A stretch of DNA of 64,000 bases from Actinobacillus suis ATCC 33415 (GTDB lineage Bacteria > Pseudomonadota > Gammaproteobacteria > Enterobacterales > Pasteurellaceae): contig NZ_CP009159.1 of the NCBI RefSeq assembly GCF_000739435.1, forward strand, positions 868,001-932,000. Direction: 5' to 3'. Shown one piece after another: positions 45,515-54,895 of this stretch. A program made the translations under genes and the position numbers. The notes under the pieces are model-generated. The model saw only the letters and a program-made list of their open reading frames with translations. It searched no databases and was not told where the DNA came from. Within the stretch, counting starts at the first letter, position 1. Every line of letters starts with the position of its first letter.

Positions 45515-47314
45515 TTAGTCTTTACCTACATGAAGAATTGCTAAGAATGCTTCTTGTGGCACTTCTACGTTACCGAGAGATTTCATACGTTTTTTACCCT
45601 CTTTTTGTTTTTGTAGAAGTTTCTTCTTACGGCTCACGTCACCACCGTAACATTTCGCCAATACGTTTTTACGTAATTGTTTTACGGTTGAACGAGCAAT
45701 AATGTGGTTACCGATTGCCGCTTGAATTGCAATATCAAACTGTTGGCGTGGAATTAAATCTTTCATTTTTTCCACTAACTCACGACCACGGTATTGCGCA
45801 TTATCTTTATGTACGATCAATGCTAACGCATCCACACGTTCACCGTTGATCATAATATCAACACGTACCATATCCGCCGCTTGGAAACGTTTGAAACCGT
45901 AATCCAATGAGGCATAACCGCGAGAAGTCGATTTTAAGCGGTCGAAGAAGTCTAACACCACTTCACCCATCGGGATTTCGTAGGTTAATGCGATTTGGTT
46001 GCCGTGGTACACCATATTGGTTTGTACGCCACGTTTTTCCACACAAAGGGTAATCACGTTACCTAAATACTCTTGCGGCACAAGCATATTACATTCCGCA
46101 ATCGGCTCACGAATTTCCGCAATATTGCTAATTGGCGGTAATTTTGCCGGGCTATCGACATAAATGGTTTCGCCGTTAGTTTGTACCACTTCGTAAACTA
46201 CCGTTGGCGCGGTAGTAATTAAGTCGAGATCATATTCACGCTCTAAACGCTCTTGAATGATCTCCATATGTAATAAACCTAAGAAGCCGCAACGGAAACC
46301 GAAACCTAATGCAGTTGAGTTTTCCGGCTCATAGAAAAGCGATGCGTCATTCAGACTTAATTTACCTAATGCGTCACGGAATGCTTCATAATCGTCCGAG
46401 CTAATCGGGAATAACCCCGCATATACCTGCGGTTTTACTTTTTTAAAGCCTGGTAACACTTCAGTTGCCGAATTGTGGTGATGAGTTAAGGTATCACCCA
46501 CCGGTGCGCCTAAAATATCTTTAATCGCACATACTACCCAGCCCACTTCGCCGGTTTTTAATTCTGTCGTATCAACTTGTTTCGGCGTGAAAATACCTAA
46601 ACGATCAACGTTATATGATTGACCGGTACTCATTACCTTAATTTTGTCGCCTTTTTTGATTGAACCGTTTTTCACACGTACTAAAGAGACAACGCCTAAG
46701 TAGTTATCAAACCATGAGTCGATAATTAGAGCTTGTAACGGTGCTTCAGGATCGCCTTCCGGTGCCGGAATTTTTTTTACGATGTCTTCTAATACATCTT
46801 CGATACCTAAACCGGTTTTTGCAGAACAACGCACCGCATCCATCGCATCAATCCCTACGATGTCTTCGATCTCTTCCGCAACACGCTCAGGATCTGCCGC
46901 CGGTAAGTCGATTTTATTTAAAATCGGCACAACTTCTAAATCCATTTCAATCGCAGTATAGCAGTTTGCCAATGTTTGCGCTTCTACCCCTTGACCAGCA
47001 TCCACCACTAATAATGCGCCTTCACACGCAGCAAGCGAACGAGAAACTTCATAAGAGAAGTCCACGTGTCCCGGTGTATCGATAAAGTTTAATTGATAAG
47101 TTTCGCCATCTTGCGCTTTATAATTGAGCGTTACGCTTTGTGCTTTAATTGTGATACCGCGTTCACGCTCTAAATCCATCGAGTCTAAAACTTGTGCTTC
47201 CATTTCACGATCCGATAAGCCGCCGCAAGTTTGGATTAAACGGTCGGATAAAGTCGATTTACCGTGGTCAATGTGAGCAATAATTGAAAAGTTACGAATG
47301 TTTTTCATATTCAT
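45515..47314 (-). CDS. lepA: Elongation factor 4 (LepA), ribosomal back-translocase
   Basis: LepA is a translational GTPase associated with 30S biogenesis and with rescue of stalled ribosomes. The 599-aa product has G1 [10 protein letters not shown]2 [11 protein letters not shown]3 DTPGH and G4 NKID. EF-G-like domains follow, ending in the LepA-specific C-terminal domain ([17 protein letters not shown]). The ATG at 47314 gives MNMKNIRN; the third codon (47308) is an equally plausible start, since neither has a strong ribosome site. In the gap before lepB, CACGGAATA (45428-45436) pairs with TATTCCGTG (45481-45489), enclosing an uptake core. Confidence 0.98.
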   Translation of the reverse strand: MNMKNIRNFSIIAHIDHGKSTLSDRLIQTCGGLSDREMEAQVLDSMDLERERGITIKAQSVTLNYKAQDGETYQLNFIDTPGHVDFSYEVSRSLAACEGALLVVDAGQGVEAQTLANCYTAIEMDLEVVPILNKIDLPAADPERVAEEIEDIVGIDAMDAVRCSAKTGLGIEDVLEDIVKKIPAPEGDPEAPLQALIIDSWFDNYLGVVSLVRVKNGSIKKGDKIKVMSTGQSYNVDRLGIFTPKQVDTTELKTGEVGWVVCAIKDILGAPVGDTLTHHHNSATEVLPGFKKVKPQVYAGLFPISSDDYEAFRDALGKLSLNDASLFYEPENSTALGFGFRCGFLGLLHMEIIQERLEREYDLDLITTAPTVVYEVVQTNGETIYVDSPAKLPPISNIAEIREPIAECNMLVPQEYLGNVITLCVEKRGVQTNMVYHGNQIALTYEIPMGEVVLDFFDRLKSTSRGYASLDYGFKRFQAADMVRVDIMINGERVDALALIVHKDNAQYRGRELVEKMKDLIPRQQFDIAIQAAIGNHIIARSTVKQLRKNVLAKCYGGDVSRKKKLLQKQKEGKKRMKSLGNVEVPQEAFLAILHVGKD

Positions 47315-47413
47315 CGGGCAATAAATGTCCTGTGTTGTAATAAATTTATTTAAAAGGGAAATTAACCGACCAATTCTACTTTAAATCCGTTGCTTTGGAA
47401 AGGAAAAGCACAA

Positions 47414-47474
47414 AAAAGCAAGCGGTCGTTTTTTCGAAAATTTTGCAAAAAAATCCGGAAAAAAGACCGCTTGT
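47414..47474 (-). terminator. USS-pair terminator after thiE
   Basis: AAGCGGTC (47420-47427) pairs with GACCGCTT (47465-47472); TTTTTT follows on the minus strand. A perfect uptake core lies at 47466-47474. Confidence 0.75.
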
Positions 47475-47486
47475 TCAGACAACCGT

Positions 47487-48143
47487 TTAAAGTAACGCTT
47501 TAACCGCTTGCGAAACATTAGACGCTAAGCTAATTGCACTAATCACTGCAATCCCATTTGCACCATTTTGCTTAAGTATTGCAACGTGTTCAGCTTTAAC
47601 GCCACCGATAGAAACAATCGGTTTACGAATTCCTGCATCACGGGCTTTCTTAACAAAATCCAAACCGATCGGTGGATTATGTTTTTCTTTAGAATTAGTC
47701 GGGAAGACGGGCCCTAGCCCACAATAATCCACTTCAATCATTTGTTCGGAACGCCAAAGATCTTCCAAGGTATTATTCGATAAACCGATAATCAACGGTT
47801 TATTGGTCATCTGGCGAATCATGATTGGAGATATATCTTTTTGCCCGACATGAACACCGTCCGCATCAATCTCGATCGCTAACGCAACGTTATCATCCAC
47901 AATAAACGGAACCTTGTATCGGTGACATAAATCACGGCATTGAATCGCCAATGCTTTTTGGGCTTGTGGCTGAGCTTCTAATGAATTATTACCTTTATCA
48001 CGAAACTGAAAGCAAGTAATCCCCGCTTGCAACGCCTGTTCTAAAATCAACAATAAATTTTGCGCGCGATCTTCGGTCGGATTCGGACAATCTTGTGTAC
48101 CGGCAATAAAGTAAAGTTGAAGCATTTGTCGTATATCGTACAT
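47487..48143 (-). CDS. thiE: Thiamine-phosphate synthase
   Basis: ThiE joins HMP pyrophosphate and the thiazole phosphate to make thiamine phosphate. The 218-aa product starts at the ATG at 48143, where a GAGGA site has proper spacing; an in-frame TTG 36 bp upstream lies inside thiD. It has the family stretches VDDNVALAIEIDADGVHVGQ, SNNTLEDL, YCGLGPVFPTNSKEKHNPPI (in parts) and SIGGVKAEH. It is the last gene of the thiMDE salvage operon under a TPP riboswitch; the thiD stop is two bases upstream. Confidence 0.95.
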   Translation of the reverse strand: MYDIRQMLQLYFIAGTQDCPNPTEDRAQNLLLILEQALQAGITCFQFRDKGNNSLEAQPQAQKALAIQCRDLCHRYKVPFIVDDNVALAIEIDADGVHVGQKDISPIMIRQMTNKPLIIGLSNNTLEDLWRSEQMIEVDYCGLGPVFPTNSKEKHNPPIGLDFVKKARDAGIRKPIVSIGGVKAEHVAILKQNGANGIAVISAISLASNVSQAVKALL

Positions 48144-48145
48144 AA

Positions 48146-48964
48146 TCATTCCTCTATGGGTAAATCTTGATAAGCCCAATGATTAGTCGGCCCATATCCA
48201 TAGCCAATATTCAGAGGATGCGAAATTGCTGCGCTGATATAGTCTTTTGCAATTTTTATTGCAGTTTCGACCGCTTGTCCTTTGGCTAATTCCGCCGTAA
48301 CGCAAGCAGAAAACGTACAGCCGGTACCGTGTGTATGACGAGTTGGAAAACGTGGACATTCCAAAATAAAATGAGTCGTTGGAGTAAAAATCCAATCACG
48401 GCAATGCGTACTTTGCGAATCCGCCAAATGCCCGCCTTTAATCACCACAGTATTCACACCTAAATCTTGCAATTTTTTTGCCGCCTGATAAGCGGTCGAA
48501 TCATCGATAATTTTTATACCGGTTAAGGCTTCTGCTTCGGGCAGATTCGGCGTAATCACATCCGCTAACGGTAACAAATACGTTTGTAATGCACTAATCG
48601 CATCTTGTTGTAATAGTGGCGTGCCACCTTTGGCGATCATGACTGGATCAAGCACTAATTTACCAAAATTATACTGACATAAAGCATTTGCCACACACTC
48701 AATCGCTTTCGCAGTGCCTAACATTCCGATTTTAAAGGCAGAAATTTGAAAATCTTCTGCAATTGCTTTGATCTGAGATTCAATCGTACTTAACGGCACA
48801 GAATGAATATCGAATACGCCTAACGTATTTTGAGCGGTAATTGCAGTAAGAACCGAAGTGCCAAAAACGCCTCGCATTTGGAACGTTTTCAGATCCGCCT
48901 GAATCCCTGCACCACCACCGCTGTCCGAACCTGCGATGGTTAAAGCCTGACTAATCTTACTCAT
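48146..48964 (-). CDS. thiD: Hydroxymethylpyrimidine (phosphate) kinase
   Basis: ThiD phosphorylates HMP twice for thiamine synthesis. The 272-aa ribokinase-fold product has LTIAGSDSGGGAGIQADLKT at the N-terminus, the VLDPVMIAKGG loop and the C-terminal anion hole HGTGCTFSACVTAELAKG. An uptake core at 48270-48278 is inside the gene and encodes QAV in AKGQAVETAIK. The start overlaps the thiM stop by eight bases (ATGAGTAA), so the two are translationally coupled. Confidence 0.96.
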   Translation of the reverse strand: MSKISQALTIAGSDSGGGAGIQADLKTFQMRGVFGTSVLTAITAQNTLGVFDIHSVPLSTIESQIKAIAEDFQISAFKIGMLGTAKAIECVANALCQYNFGKLVLDPVMIAKGGTPLLQQDAISALQTYLLPLADVITPNLPEAEALTGIKIIDDSTAYQAAKKLQDLGVNTVVIKGGHLADSQSTHCRDWIFTPTTHFILECPRFPTRHTHGTGCTFSACVTAELAKGQAVETAIKIAKDYISAAISHPLNIGYGYGPTNHWAYQDLPIEE

Positions 48965-49757
48965 AAGAGACCCTCCCGTATTTTTCGATTGTATCGGCAG
49001 AAAGCGCGCCCAGCTGATCTAATAATGCAATATTGAATGAACCAAATGCATTAGTAGCTAATCCTTTCGCAGCCAATTCACCGGTAATAGCATACGCTGT
49101 TACGCCCTCGCAAGTTGCCTCAAAAATTTGACCGCTTGTCGCAACGGCACTAAATGCTGCCAATACAGATCCAAGCAAACAGCCCGAAGCCGTAATCTTG
49201 GGAAATAATGGTGTACCATTGACAATTTTCGCTAAGCGTTTGCCATCGCTGATATAATCAACGCTTCCACTAACAGCAACTACACATTGATATTTATTCG
49301 CTACATAATGCGCTATCTCTGCAATATTTGCCGTTCCATTACCTGCATCGACCCCTTTAGTTTGCCAATTTAGTTCGGCTAGTGTGGCTATTTCACCTAA
49401 GTTTCCCCGAATCACCGAAAAATGAATTTCATCTAACAGTCTCATCACTGTCTGGTAGCGGTAATCCGTTGCAGCAATTCCAACCGGATCCAATACAATA
49501 GGGATTTCTGCTTGATTCGCAATTTTCCCAACTAAACACATCGCTTCCACTTCTGCTGAACTTGCCGTACCAATATTGATAAGGAGTGCATTGCTAATTT
49601 TTGCCAAACTTTCAGCTTCTTCAATAGCGGTGGACATTAATGGTGAAGCACCGATAGCGAGTAAGCCATTAGCTGCAAAATGAGCGGCAACCACATTAGT
49701 CATATTGTATATAAGAGGATTTTGCTGGCGAATTTGTTCTAAATAATTTGATTTCAT
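48957..49757 (-). CDS. thiM: Hydroxyethylthiazole kinase
   Basis: ThiM phosphorylates salvaged hydroxyethylthiazole. From the ATG at 49757, which has a GGAG site at 7 nt, the product is 266 aa; an upstream in-frame start is not supported. Family features are NPLIYNMTNVVAAHFAANGL, IVLDPVGIAATDYR, RGNLGEIATL and ITASGCLLGSVLAAF. An uptake core inside the gene (49131-49139) encodes TSGQ. With thiD and thiE it forms a salvage operon; no de novo thiazole or HMP genes are in this window. Confidence 0.95.
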   Translation of the reverse strand: MKSNYLEQIRQQNPLIYNMTNVVAAHFAANGLLAIGASPLMSTAIEEAESLAKISNALLINIGTASSAEVEAMCLVGKIANQAEIPIVLDPVGIAATDYRYQTVMRLLDEIHFSVIRGNLGEIATLAELNWQTKGVDAGNGTANIAEIAHYVANKYQCVVAVSGSVDYISDGKRLAKIVNGTPLFPKITASGCLLGSVLAAFSAVATSGQIFEATCEGVTAYAITGELAAKGLATNAFGSFNIALLDQLGALSADTIEKYGRVSYE

Positions 49758-49986
49758 ATTTATCTCCATGGGTAAGTGTAAAAAATGACGCAAATAGATA
49801 AGTCATCCTTACTCAAGGAGGCATAAGATTTCTTATCATGCATAAAAATAAATGCACGCAGCTATTCATCTTGTTTATCTCAAGCACAGATATAACCATT
49901 ACAAAGCTTGCTGTGATGTTTTAAATGAATGGCAACAAAAAAATGACAAGAAAAAGGAAAGGGTAAGAGAAATAAAGATTGGCATA

Positions 49987-50062
49987 TTAGTTTCCTACGT
50001 CAGTATTAACTGTATCAGGTTCACGGGTTTAATCTCAGCCTCGTTGGAGGCACCCCGACTAA
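49987..50062 (-). promoter_or_regulatory. TPP riboswitch upstream of thiMDE
   Basis: On the minus strand the aptamer shows GGGGTGCC, GCTGAGA and ACCCGTGAACCTGAT, followed by TTAATACTGACGTAGGAAAC, with TTAGT/ACTAA closing stem P1. These are the conserved THI-element blocks. The remaining 230 nt of leader down to thiM hold the expression platform. A 5-bp ATGAC/GTCAT hairpin with six T residues just before thiM is a possible but weak terminator. I see no gene in 49758-50207. Confidence 0.95.
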
Positions 50063-50137
50063 AAATTGTTGTTAGTTTAAAGACATTACCGATGAAAACC
50101 AATCGGCTGATGTTGAATATGTGAACAAGATCACACT

Positions 50138-50200
50138 AAAAAAACAAGCGGTTAAAAAATGTAACTTTTTTGCAAAAAATTACGAAATTTAACCGCTTGT
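50138..50200 (-). terminator. USS-pair terminator after the autotransporter esterase
   Basis: AAGCGGTTAAA (50146-50156) pairs with TTTAACCGCTT (50188-50198); both arms contain perfect uptake cores and T residues follow on the minus strand. Confidence 0.82.
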
Positions 50201-50207
50201 CTCAAAG

Positions 50208-52220
50208 TTAGAACTGATAGCCTACATTTGTATGGAATGATGTACCAGAGAAATTGTCACGACGACCTAAATCACGTTGCACCGCAAGTTGGAAATGCCA
50301 TGGACTTGATTTTGCTTTCCAATCAAGGCCTGCTTGTACATTCACCCAACTCTTATCTGCTTGCGCTAAGCCTACTTTAAATTTGCTATTGTTAAAAGTA
50401 GTCACTAATTCTGCCGGTGAATCACGCCACTCTTTTACCCAACGAGCATTTACATACGGCTGCCAATCGGTAAATTGATAACGATATTCCGCACCAACAC
50501 CGCTACGCACGCTACGAATTTGCTGTTCTTCAAAACTTAGTCGCATTGCATTCGCTTCCGTCTCGCCAAAATCTGTTACTTTACCATGGCTATTGGTAAG
50601 ATCCGCTAATAATGCCACTTGGCTCTGATCAAACTTCCACTCATAGCCACCAAATACGCTGGCACTGATGACTGCTCCGCTTGTTTCACCTTTTTGTGAA
50701 CGTTTAGCACTGCCTAGCTGAATCTGACGACTGGTTTTATAGTCATTGTCGCTTAACTGTAATGCAGCACCAACCCACCACTTATCCGCATCATAACGTA
50801 CCGCGGTATTAATCGCTTTGCTCTTAATCTCGCCTTTCGTTGAGCCTTTTGAACCGTCTAAATCACTTTGGCTAAATAATGCGGAGAATTGCCATTGTGG
50901 GGTAAATTGCGCTTTCAACCCTGCATAAATCGCATCACCTTCGTTATAACGTTGATATGCTGCGATACCTTGTACAGTATTAGTTTCTTGCTTTAATAAA
51001 CGATTACTGTTGCTTTGTTGACGAGCGAAATCAAAAGTTTTCTCCGTTGAATATAACGCTAACTGTGGTAATACGCTTACTTCGCTTGGCGCTTGTAATA
51101 CATTTAAAATGTAATCCGCCATCACTTTGTGCGCTACCGCCCCCGGGTGGAAACCGTCTGCAAATAATTTACCGTCTGCGCTAGTTTGGTCAGTTGGAGT
51201 ACAAACTACCTGTGTAGTTGATGCACATACGGTTGCAGTTGTATTGGTTAAACCGAAGTCTGCCGGATTACTCAACATATCCGCAAATAATGCATCCGTA
51301 TCAATGCGAACAACATTACCACCGACTGAATTTAATGCTTGGGTAGTTGCACTATTTAAGAAACTTGTTGCGCTTGCTGCTTGTGTTGCAAACTGTTGAT
51401 ATTGTTGAAGAAGCGTATTAGTAAAAGTCTTCTGATCAATTACTGCACTTAGTGCTGAACCTAATGAAGATTGATAAAGCGCTCCTACTGTATTTGCTAA
51501 TACCTGCATACGTGCATTTTCAAAATCTGCCAGATTTGTTTGAGTCGTATTATTTAATGCGGCTAAATTTGCATCAAACGCATCCTGAAAAGCTTCCTTT
51601 GCCATTTCACCATAGCCAGTTTGAGCTGCGAAGCTACTTGCTGCAGATGTACCAAATTGTTGGAATAATGATGGCGTATAAGCCACATTAGGTACTGTCG
51701 GTGCAACAAGTAAAGTTACACCCGATTGTTTTAAAGCTGCCCATTGTTGTGCGCTATTTTGCGCCGCTACTGTGCTTTCGGTTTGAACTGTTTGTAAAGC
51801 ATCTTGGCTTGCTATCGCTTTCGTTAAAATTGCCGGCATATCATTACCGCCTGCCCACATAACATGTAACGCATCATTTTTTACGCCATTTGCCAAGTAA
51901 TTTTGAATTTGTTGTGCGACTGCAACATTGGGTTGCACATTGGTATATTGGCTATTAGTTGGAACAACTACCCCACCGCTATAAGCATAGTTAGATCCGC
52001 CTTTTGATGAAGCTGTTAAAGTACTGCCCAATGTTTTTGCTATATGTTCATTATAAAGGGCATTTGGCGTGCCGTTCGGTTGATTATAGGTCGCTTTATT
52101 TAACCATCCTGTTTGCCCCACATCGCTTAAACTGTCTCCAAACACTACAACATCTTGCGCAATTGCCGCAGAGGTTAAAGCTGAAGCAAATAACGCTAAA
52201 TGTGTTTTTTTCATTTTCAC
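50208..52220 (-). CDS. GDSL esterase/lipase autotransporter
   Basis: This is a type Va secreted esterase of the EstA/ApeE kind, held at the cell surface by its barrel. The 670-aa product has a signal peptide (about 1-21, ending AIA) and the GDSL passenger: block I VVFGDSLSDVG with the catalytic serine at 30, GGSNYAYSG, GGND, and block V DGFHPG with the catalytic D and H near 355. A roughly 270-residue barrel domain ends in HTNVGYQF. GTG at 52220 is the preferred start: AGGAG lies 7 nt before it, while the ATG two codons later is 13 nt away. A long hairpin sits directly upstream of that ribosome site. Confidence 0.93.
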   Translation of the reverse strand: MKMKKTHLALFASALTSAAIAQDVVVFGDSLSDVGQTGWLNKATYNQPNGTPNALYNEHIAKTLGSTLTASSKGGSNYAYSGGVVVPTNSQYTNVQPNVAVAQQIQNYLANGVKNDALHVMWAGGNDMPAILTKAIASQDALQTVQTESTVAAQNSAQQWAALKQSGVTLLVAPTVPNVAYTPSLFQQFGTSAASSFAAQTGYGEMAKEAFQDAFDANLAALNNTTQTNLADFENARMQVLANTVGALYQSSLGSALSAVIDQKTFTNTLLQQYQQFATQAASATSFLNSATTQALNSVGGNVVRIDTDALFADMLSNPADFGLTNTTATVCASTTQVVCTPTDQTSADGKLFADGFHPGAVAHKVMADYILNVLQAPSEVSVLPQLALYSTEKTFDFARQQSNSNRLLKQETNTVQGIAAYQRYNEGDAIYAGLKAQFTPQWQFSALFSQSDLDGSKGSTKGEIKSKAINTAVRYDADKWWVGAALQLSDNDYKTSRQIQLGSAKRSQKGETSGAVISASVFGGYEWKFDQSQVALLADLTNSHGKVTDFGETEANAMRLSFEEQQIRSVRSGVGAEYRYQFTDWQPYVNARWVKEWRDSPAELVTTFNNSKFKVGLAQADKSWVNVQAGLDWKAKSSPWHFQLAVQRDLGRRDNFSGTSFHTNVGYQF

Positions 52221-52231
52221 TGTTTTTCTCC

Positions 52232-52291
52232 TAAAAATAATAAAGCGATAACATTCATTTACAAAATAATGTAAATAAATGTTATCGCTTT
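52232..52291 (-). terminator. Long hairpin terminator after the AGCS symporter
   Basis: Arms 52242-52263 and 52270-52291 pair over 22 positions with one G-T type mismatch and a 6-nt loop. Minus-strand ATTATTTTT follows, and then comes the ribosome site of the autotransporter gene. Confidence 0.85.
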
Positions 52292-52324
52292 ACAAATAAA
52301 AAACAGATTGGACTTGTTAGCTAA

Positions 52325-53773
52325 TTAGTCATTTTTAGACTTCCAAATCAACGGATCCACTCCACGATGAATTAGATCTTGATGCTCTTCAATCTTAAAT
52401 ACCGGATCTTGTCCTGCTTTAACTTGACGGATATAGTCTTTCAATAAGCGCCATACAATTGGTGCGAGGATTAAAATTGCAATTAAGTTAATCACCGCCA
52501 TTGATGCCATTACCGTATCGGCAAATGCCCATACAATACCGCCGTCACGCACTGCACCGAAATAAACGAAGAATAACACGATGATTCTGAAGCCCCAAAC
52601 AAACCAAGGTTTGTTTTTAATATAACGAATATTGGTTTCTGCATACGCATAGTTGCCGATAATCGAGGTATAGCAGAATAATAATAAGATGAACGCTAAG
52701 AAATGTAAGCCAAACTCACCTAAATGGTATTGTAATGCGGTTTGAGTCAATTCAACGCCTTTCAAGGTGTCACTACCGTAATTATCCGACATTAAGATAA
52801 TCACTGCGGTACAAGTACAAACCACCATTGTATCAACAAATACACCCAACATCTGGATTAAACCTTGGCTTGCCGGATGTTTTGCGTCTGACGTTGCAGC
52901 GGAATTCGGTGCTGAGCCCATACCTGCTTCATTCGAGAATAAACCACGTTTGATCCCCATTAGCATGGTTTTTGATACTAATGTACCAAACATACCGCCA
53001 GCTGCTGCCGAGAAATCAAATGCACTATCAATAATTAACGCTAATACCGATGGAACCCGCTCAATATTCATTCCAAGAATAATCACGGCAATAATCAGAT
53101 AAAATAATGCCATCATCGGTACAATTTTAGAGGAAACTTGACCGATAAGCTTAACACCACCCGAAATGATAATACCGGTTACGATCACTAGTACAACGCC
53201 GACATATTGTCCGTCCCATTCCCAAGCTTTACTGGTTGCCGCCACAATAGAGTTCGATTGCACGGCATTAAACGCAAAACCGAAAGTAAAAATTAGTGTC
53301 ACCGCAAACGCAATCGCCATCGGCTTAAATTTTAGACCACGTGTAATATAATAAGCAGGACCACCACGGAACATACCGTTCGGGTCACGAGTTTTATATA
53401 ACTGTGCAAGCGAAGATTCCGCAAATGCAGAACTCATTCCCATTAATGCAGTAATCCACATCCAAAAGACTGCGCCTGGTCCACCTAATGCAATGGCAGT
53501 TGCTACACCGCCGATGTTGCCCACACCGACTCGGCTTGCTAAACCGGTTGCAAATGCCTGAAACGGTGTAAGTGAGTTCCCTTCTGCTGAACGTCCGCCC
53601 CACATTTCTTGGATACTTCTCGGCAATAAACGTAATTGCACCAAACCGGTAGTAATGGTAAAAAACATTCCGACGCCTAAAAGTAGAAGAATAGTTACGT
53701 CCCAAAGCGGCCCGTCAACAGTGTTGACAATCCACGTCAGCAGGTTTTCAAAGCCTGAAACAATAAAATCCAT
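52325..53773 (-). CDS. Sodium:alanine/glycine symporter (AGCS family)
   Basis: AGCS proteins import alanine or glycine with sodium ions. The 482-aa, highly hydrophobic product has about eleven membrane segments. Family stretches are GLASRVGVGNIGGVATAIAL, FRGGPAYYI, GLFSNEAGMGSAPNSAATSD (in parts) and YAYAETN. It appears to be a single-gene unit with its own promoter region in 53774-53878, and it ends at the long hairpin. Homologues are named AlsT, DagA or YaaJ; the exact substrate is not given by the sequence. Confidence 0.92.
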   Translation of the reverse strand: MDFIVSGFENLLTWIVNTVDGPLWDVTILLLLGVGMFFTITTGLVQLRLLPRSIQEMWGGRSAEGNSLTPFQAFATGLASRVGVGNIGGVATAIALGGPGAVFWMWITALMGMSSAFAESSLAQLYKTRDPNGMFRGGPAYYITRGLKFKPMAIAFAVTLIFTFGFAFNAVQSNSIVAATSKAWEWDGQYVGVVLVIVTGIIISGGVKLIGQVSSKIVPMMALFYLIIAVIILGMNIERVPSVLALIIDSAFDFSAAAGGMFGTLVSKTMLMGIKRGLFSNEAGMGSAPNSAATSDAKHPASQGLIQMLGVFVDTMVVCTCTAVIILMSDNYGSDTLKGVELTQTALQYHLGEFGLHFLAFILLLFCYTSIIGNYAYAETNIRYIKNKPWFVWGFRIIVLFFVYFGAVRDGGIVWAFADTVMASMAVINLIAILILAPIVWRLLKDYIRQVKAGQDPVFKIEEHQDLIHRGVDPLIWKSKND

Positions 53774-53878
53774 TAAAAAAGCCTCATAAAAAGTTAAAAA
53801 TAGAAAAAGGGAAACGATTGCATTGTAATGATTTTTTAACGTTTGAAAAGATTTTTTAATCTAATCAATTAACAAAAG

Positions 53879-54895
53879 TTATCGTCTTAGTAATCCAGAA
53901 CCAGTCGTAATCTCAATAAAACTGCTATGAAATAAGGTGATGCCTAGCAAAATCAAACCAAGCCCTGCAGCAATTTTCAAAAAGAGTACCAATTTTTTAC
54001 TGGTCTGTTCAGAGATATACCACGAACTTAAACGAATCGCTTTATTGCGAGCGACTAAAACCAGCCAAGCAAATAAACTTAGGGTTAAACCGGTGCCGAC
54101 CGCCATTACCAACGCTGAAGCAACCCCCCAAATATATAAATCCAACGTATAGGCTAAAAATAAAACTAAAATTGCACCGGAACAAGGTCTGGCACCAATA
54201 CTTAGAATAATCATTAGCTGAGCTTTCCAATCTTTTGCTTTCTGCATTTGATCTGATGAAGGCAAATGTTGATGACCGCAGCCGCAATTCTCTGTATGAA
54301 TGTGCGGTTTAGCGTTAACAAGCGGTCGAATTTGACTCATTTTTTGCAAATTCGGAGTTGCAGAGATTTTGCGAATATTAGGCTTTTGCTGCACGGTCGT
54401 TTTTACTTTCCGTGAAACATTTTTTAATGCTTGATAGCACCAATAGGTACCAAACAAAATCATCAACACAAAACTGCCCCGCTCCACCCATTTAAGCGTA
54501 AAATTAAAGTAGCTGCGAGACAGGGTAAAGACCACCACAATCACCGTCACCAAACTCACTGCGACAATACCTTGCATTAGTGCAGATAATAAGCTGATCT
54601 TCATAGCTTGGTTTAGTTTAGTCTTTTCAAGCGAAAGATAGCTGGTCAAAATAAATTTACCGTGCCCCGGGCCTAACGCATGAAATACGCCGTAGAGAAA
54701 ACTAATAAGCATCAATGTCATACCGGCTTGTTGCGAATGCATACTTAGCGCCGTTAGTGAGCCTGATAATTGTTGATTAAATGCCTTCTGCCATATCATT
54801 ACCTGATAAAGTATCACCGGATAGATTTGGTAAATAGCAAAAAATACGAGAAACATGACCGCTAGCCAAATTGCAGATTTACTTTCTATTCGCAT
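53879..54895 (-). CDS. NicO-family nickel/cobalt exporter-like permease
   Basis: The product belongs to the NicO/RcnA-type family of metal permeases. The 338-aa chain has an N-terminal helix, then the metal-binding signature HALGPGHGKF in the first transporter helix, and GARPCSGAILVLFLAY in a later helix. The cytoplasmic loop between (about 170-220) holds a metal-ligand cluster, PHIHTENCGCGHQH. H. influenzae has a similar gene next to a DUF1007 gene (HI1248-like). It overlaps the upstream DUF1007 gene by ten bases. A perfect uptake core inside the loop (54318-54326) encodes RPLV. Nickel, cobalt or another divalent metal is possible. Confidence 0.85.
   Translation of the reverse strand: MRIESKSAIWLAVMFLVFFAIYQIYPVILYQVMIWQKAFNQQLSGSLTALSMHSQQAGMTLMLISFLYGVFHALGPGHGKFILTSYLSLEKTKLNQAMKISLLSALMQGIVAVSLVTVIVVVFTLSRSYFNFTLKWVERGSFVLMILFGTYWCYQALKNVSRKVKTTVQQKPNIRKISATPNLQKMSQIRPLVNAKPHIHTENCGCGHQHLPSSDQMQKAKDWKAQLMIILSIGARPCSGAILVLFLAYTLDLYIWGVASALVMAVGTGLTLSLFAWLVLVARNKAIRLSSWYISEQTSKKLVLFLKIAAGLGLILLGITLFHSSFIEITTGSGLLRR

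Noticed and set aside
49852..50124. Plus-strand frame of 90 codons upstream of thiM
   Set aside because: It runs antisense through the TPP riboswitch and has no ribosome site or recognisable product.
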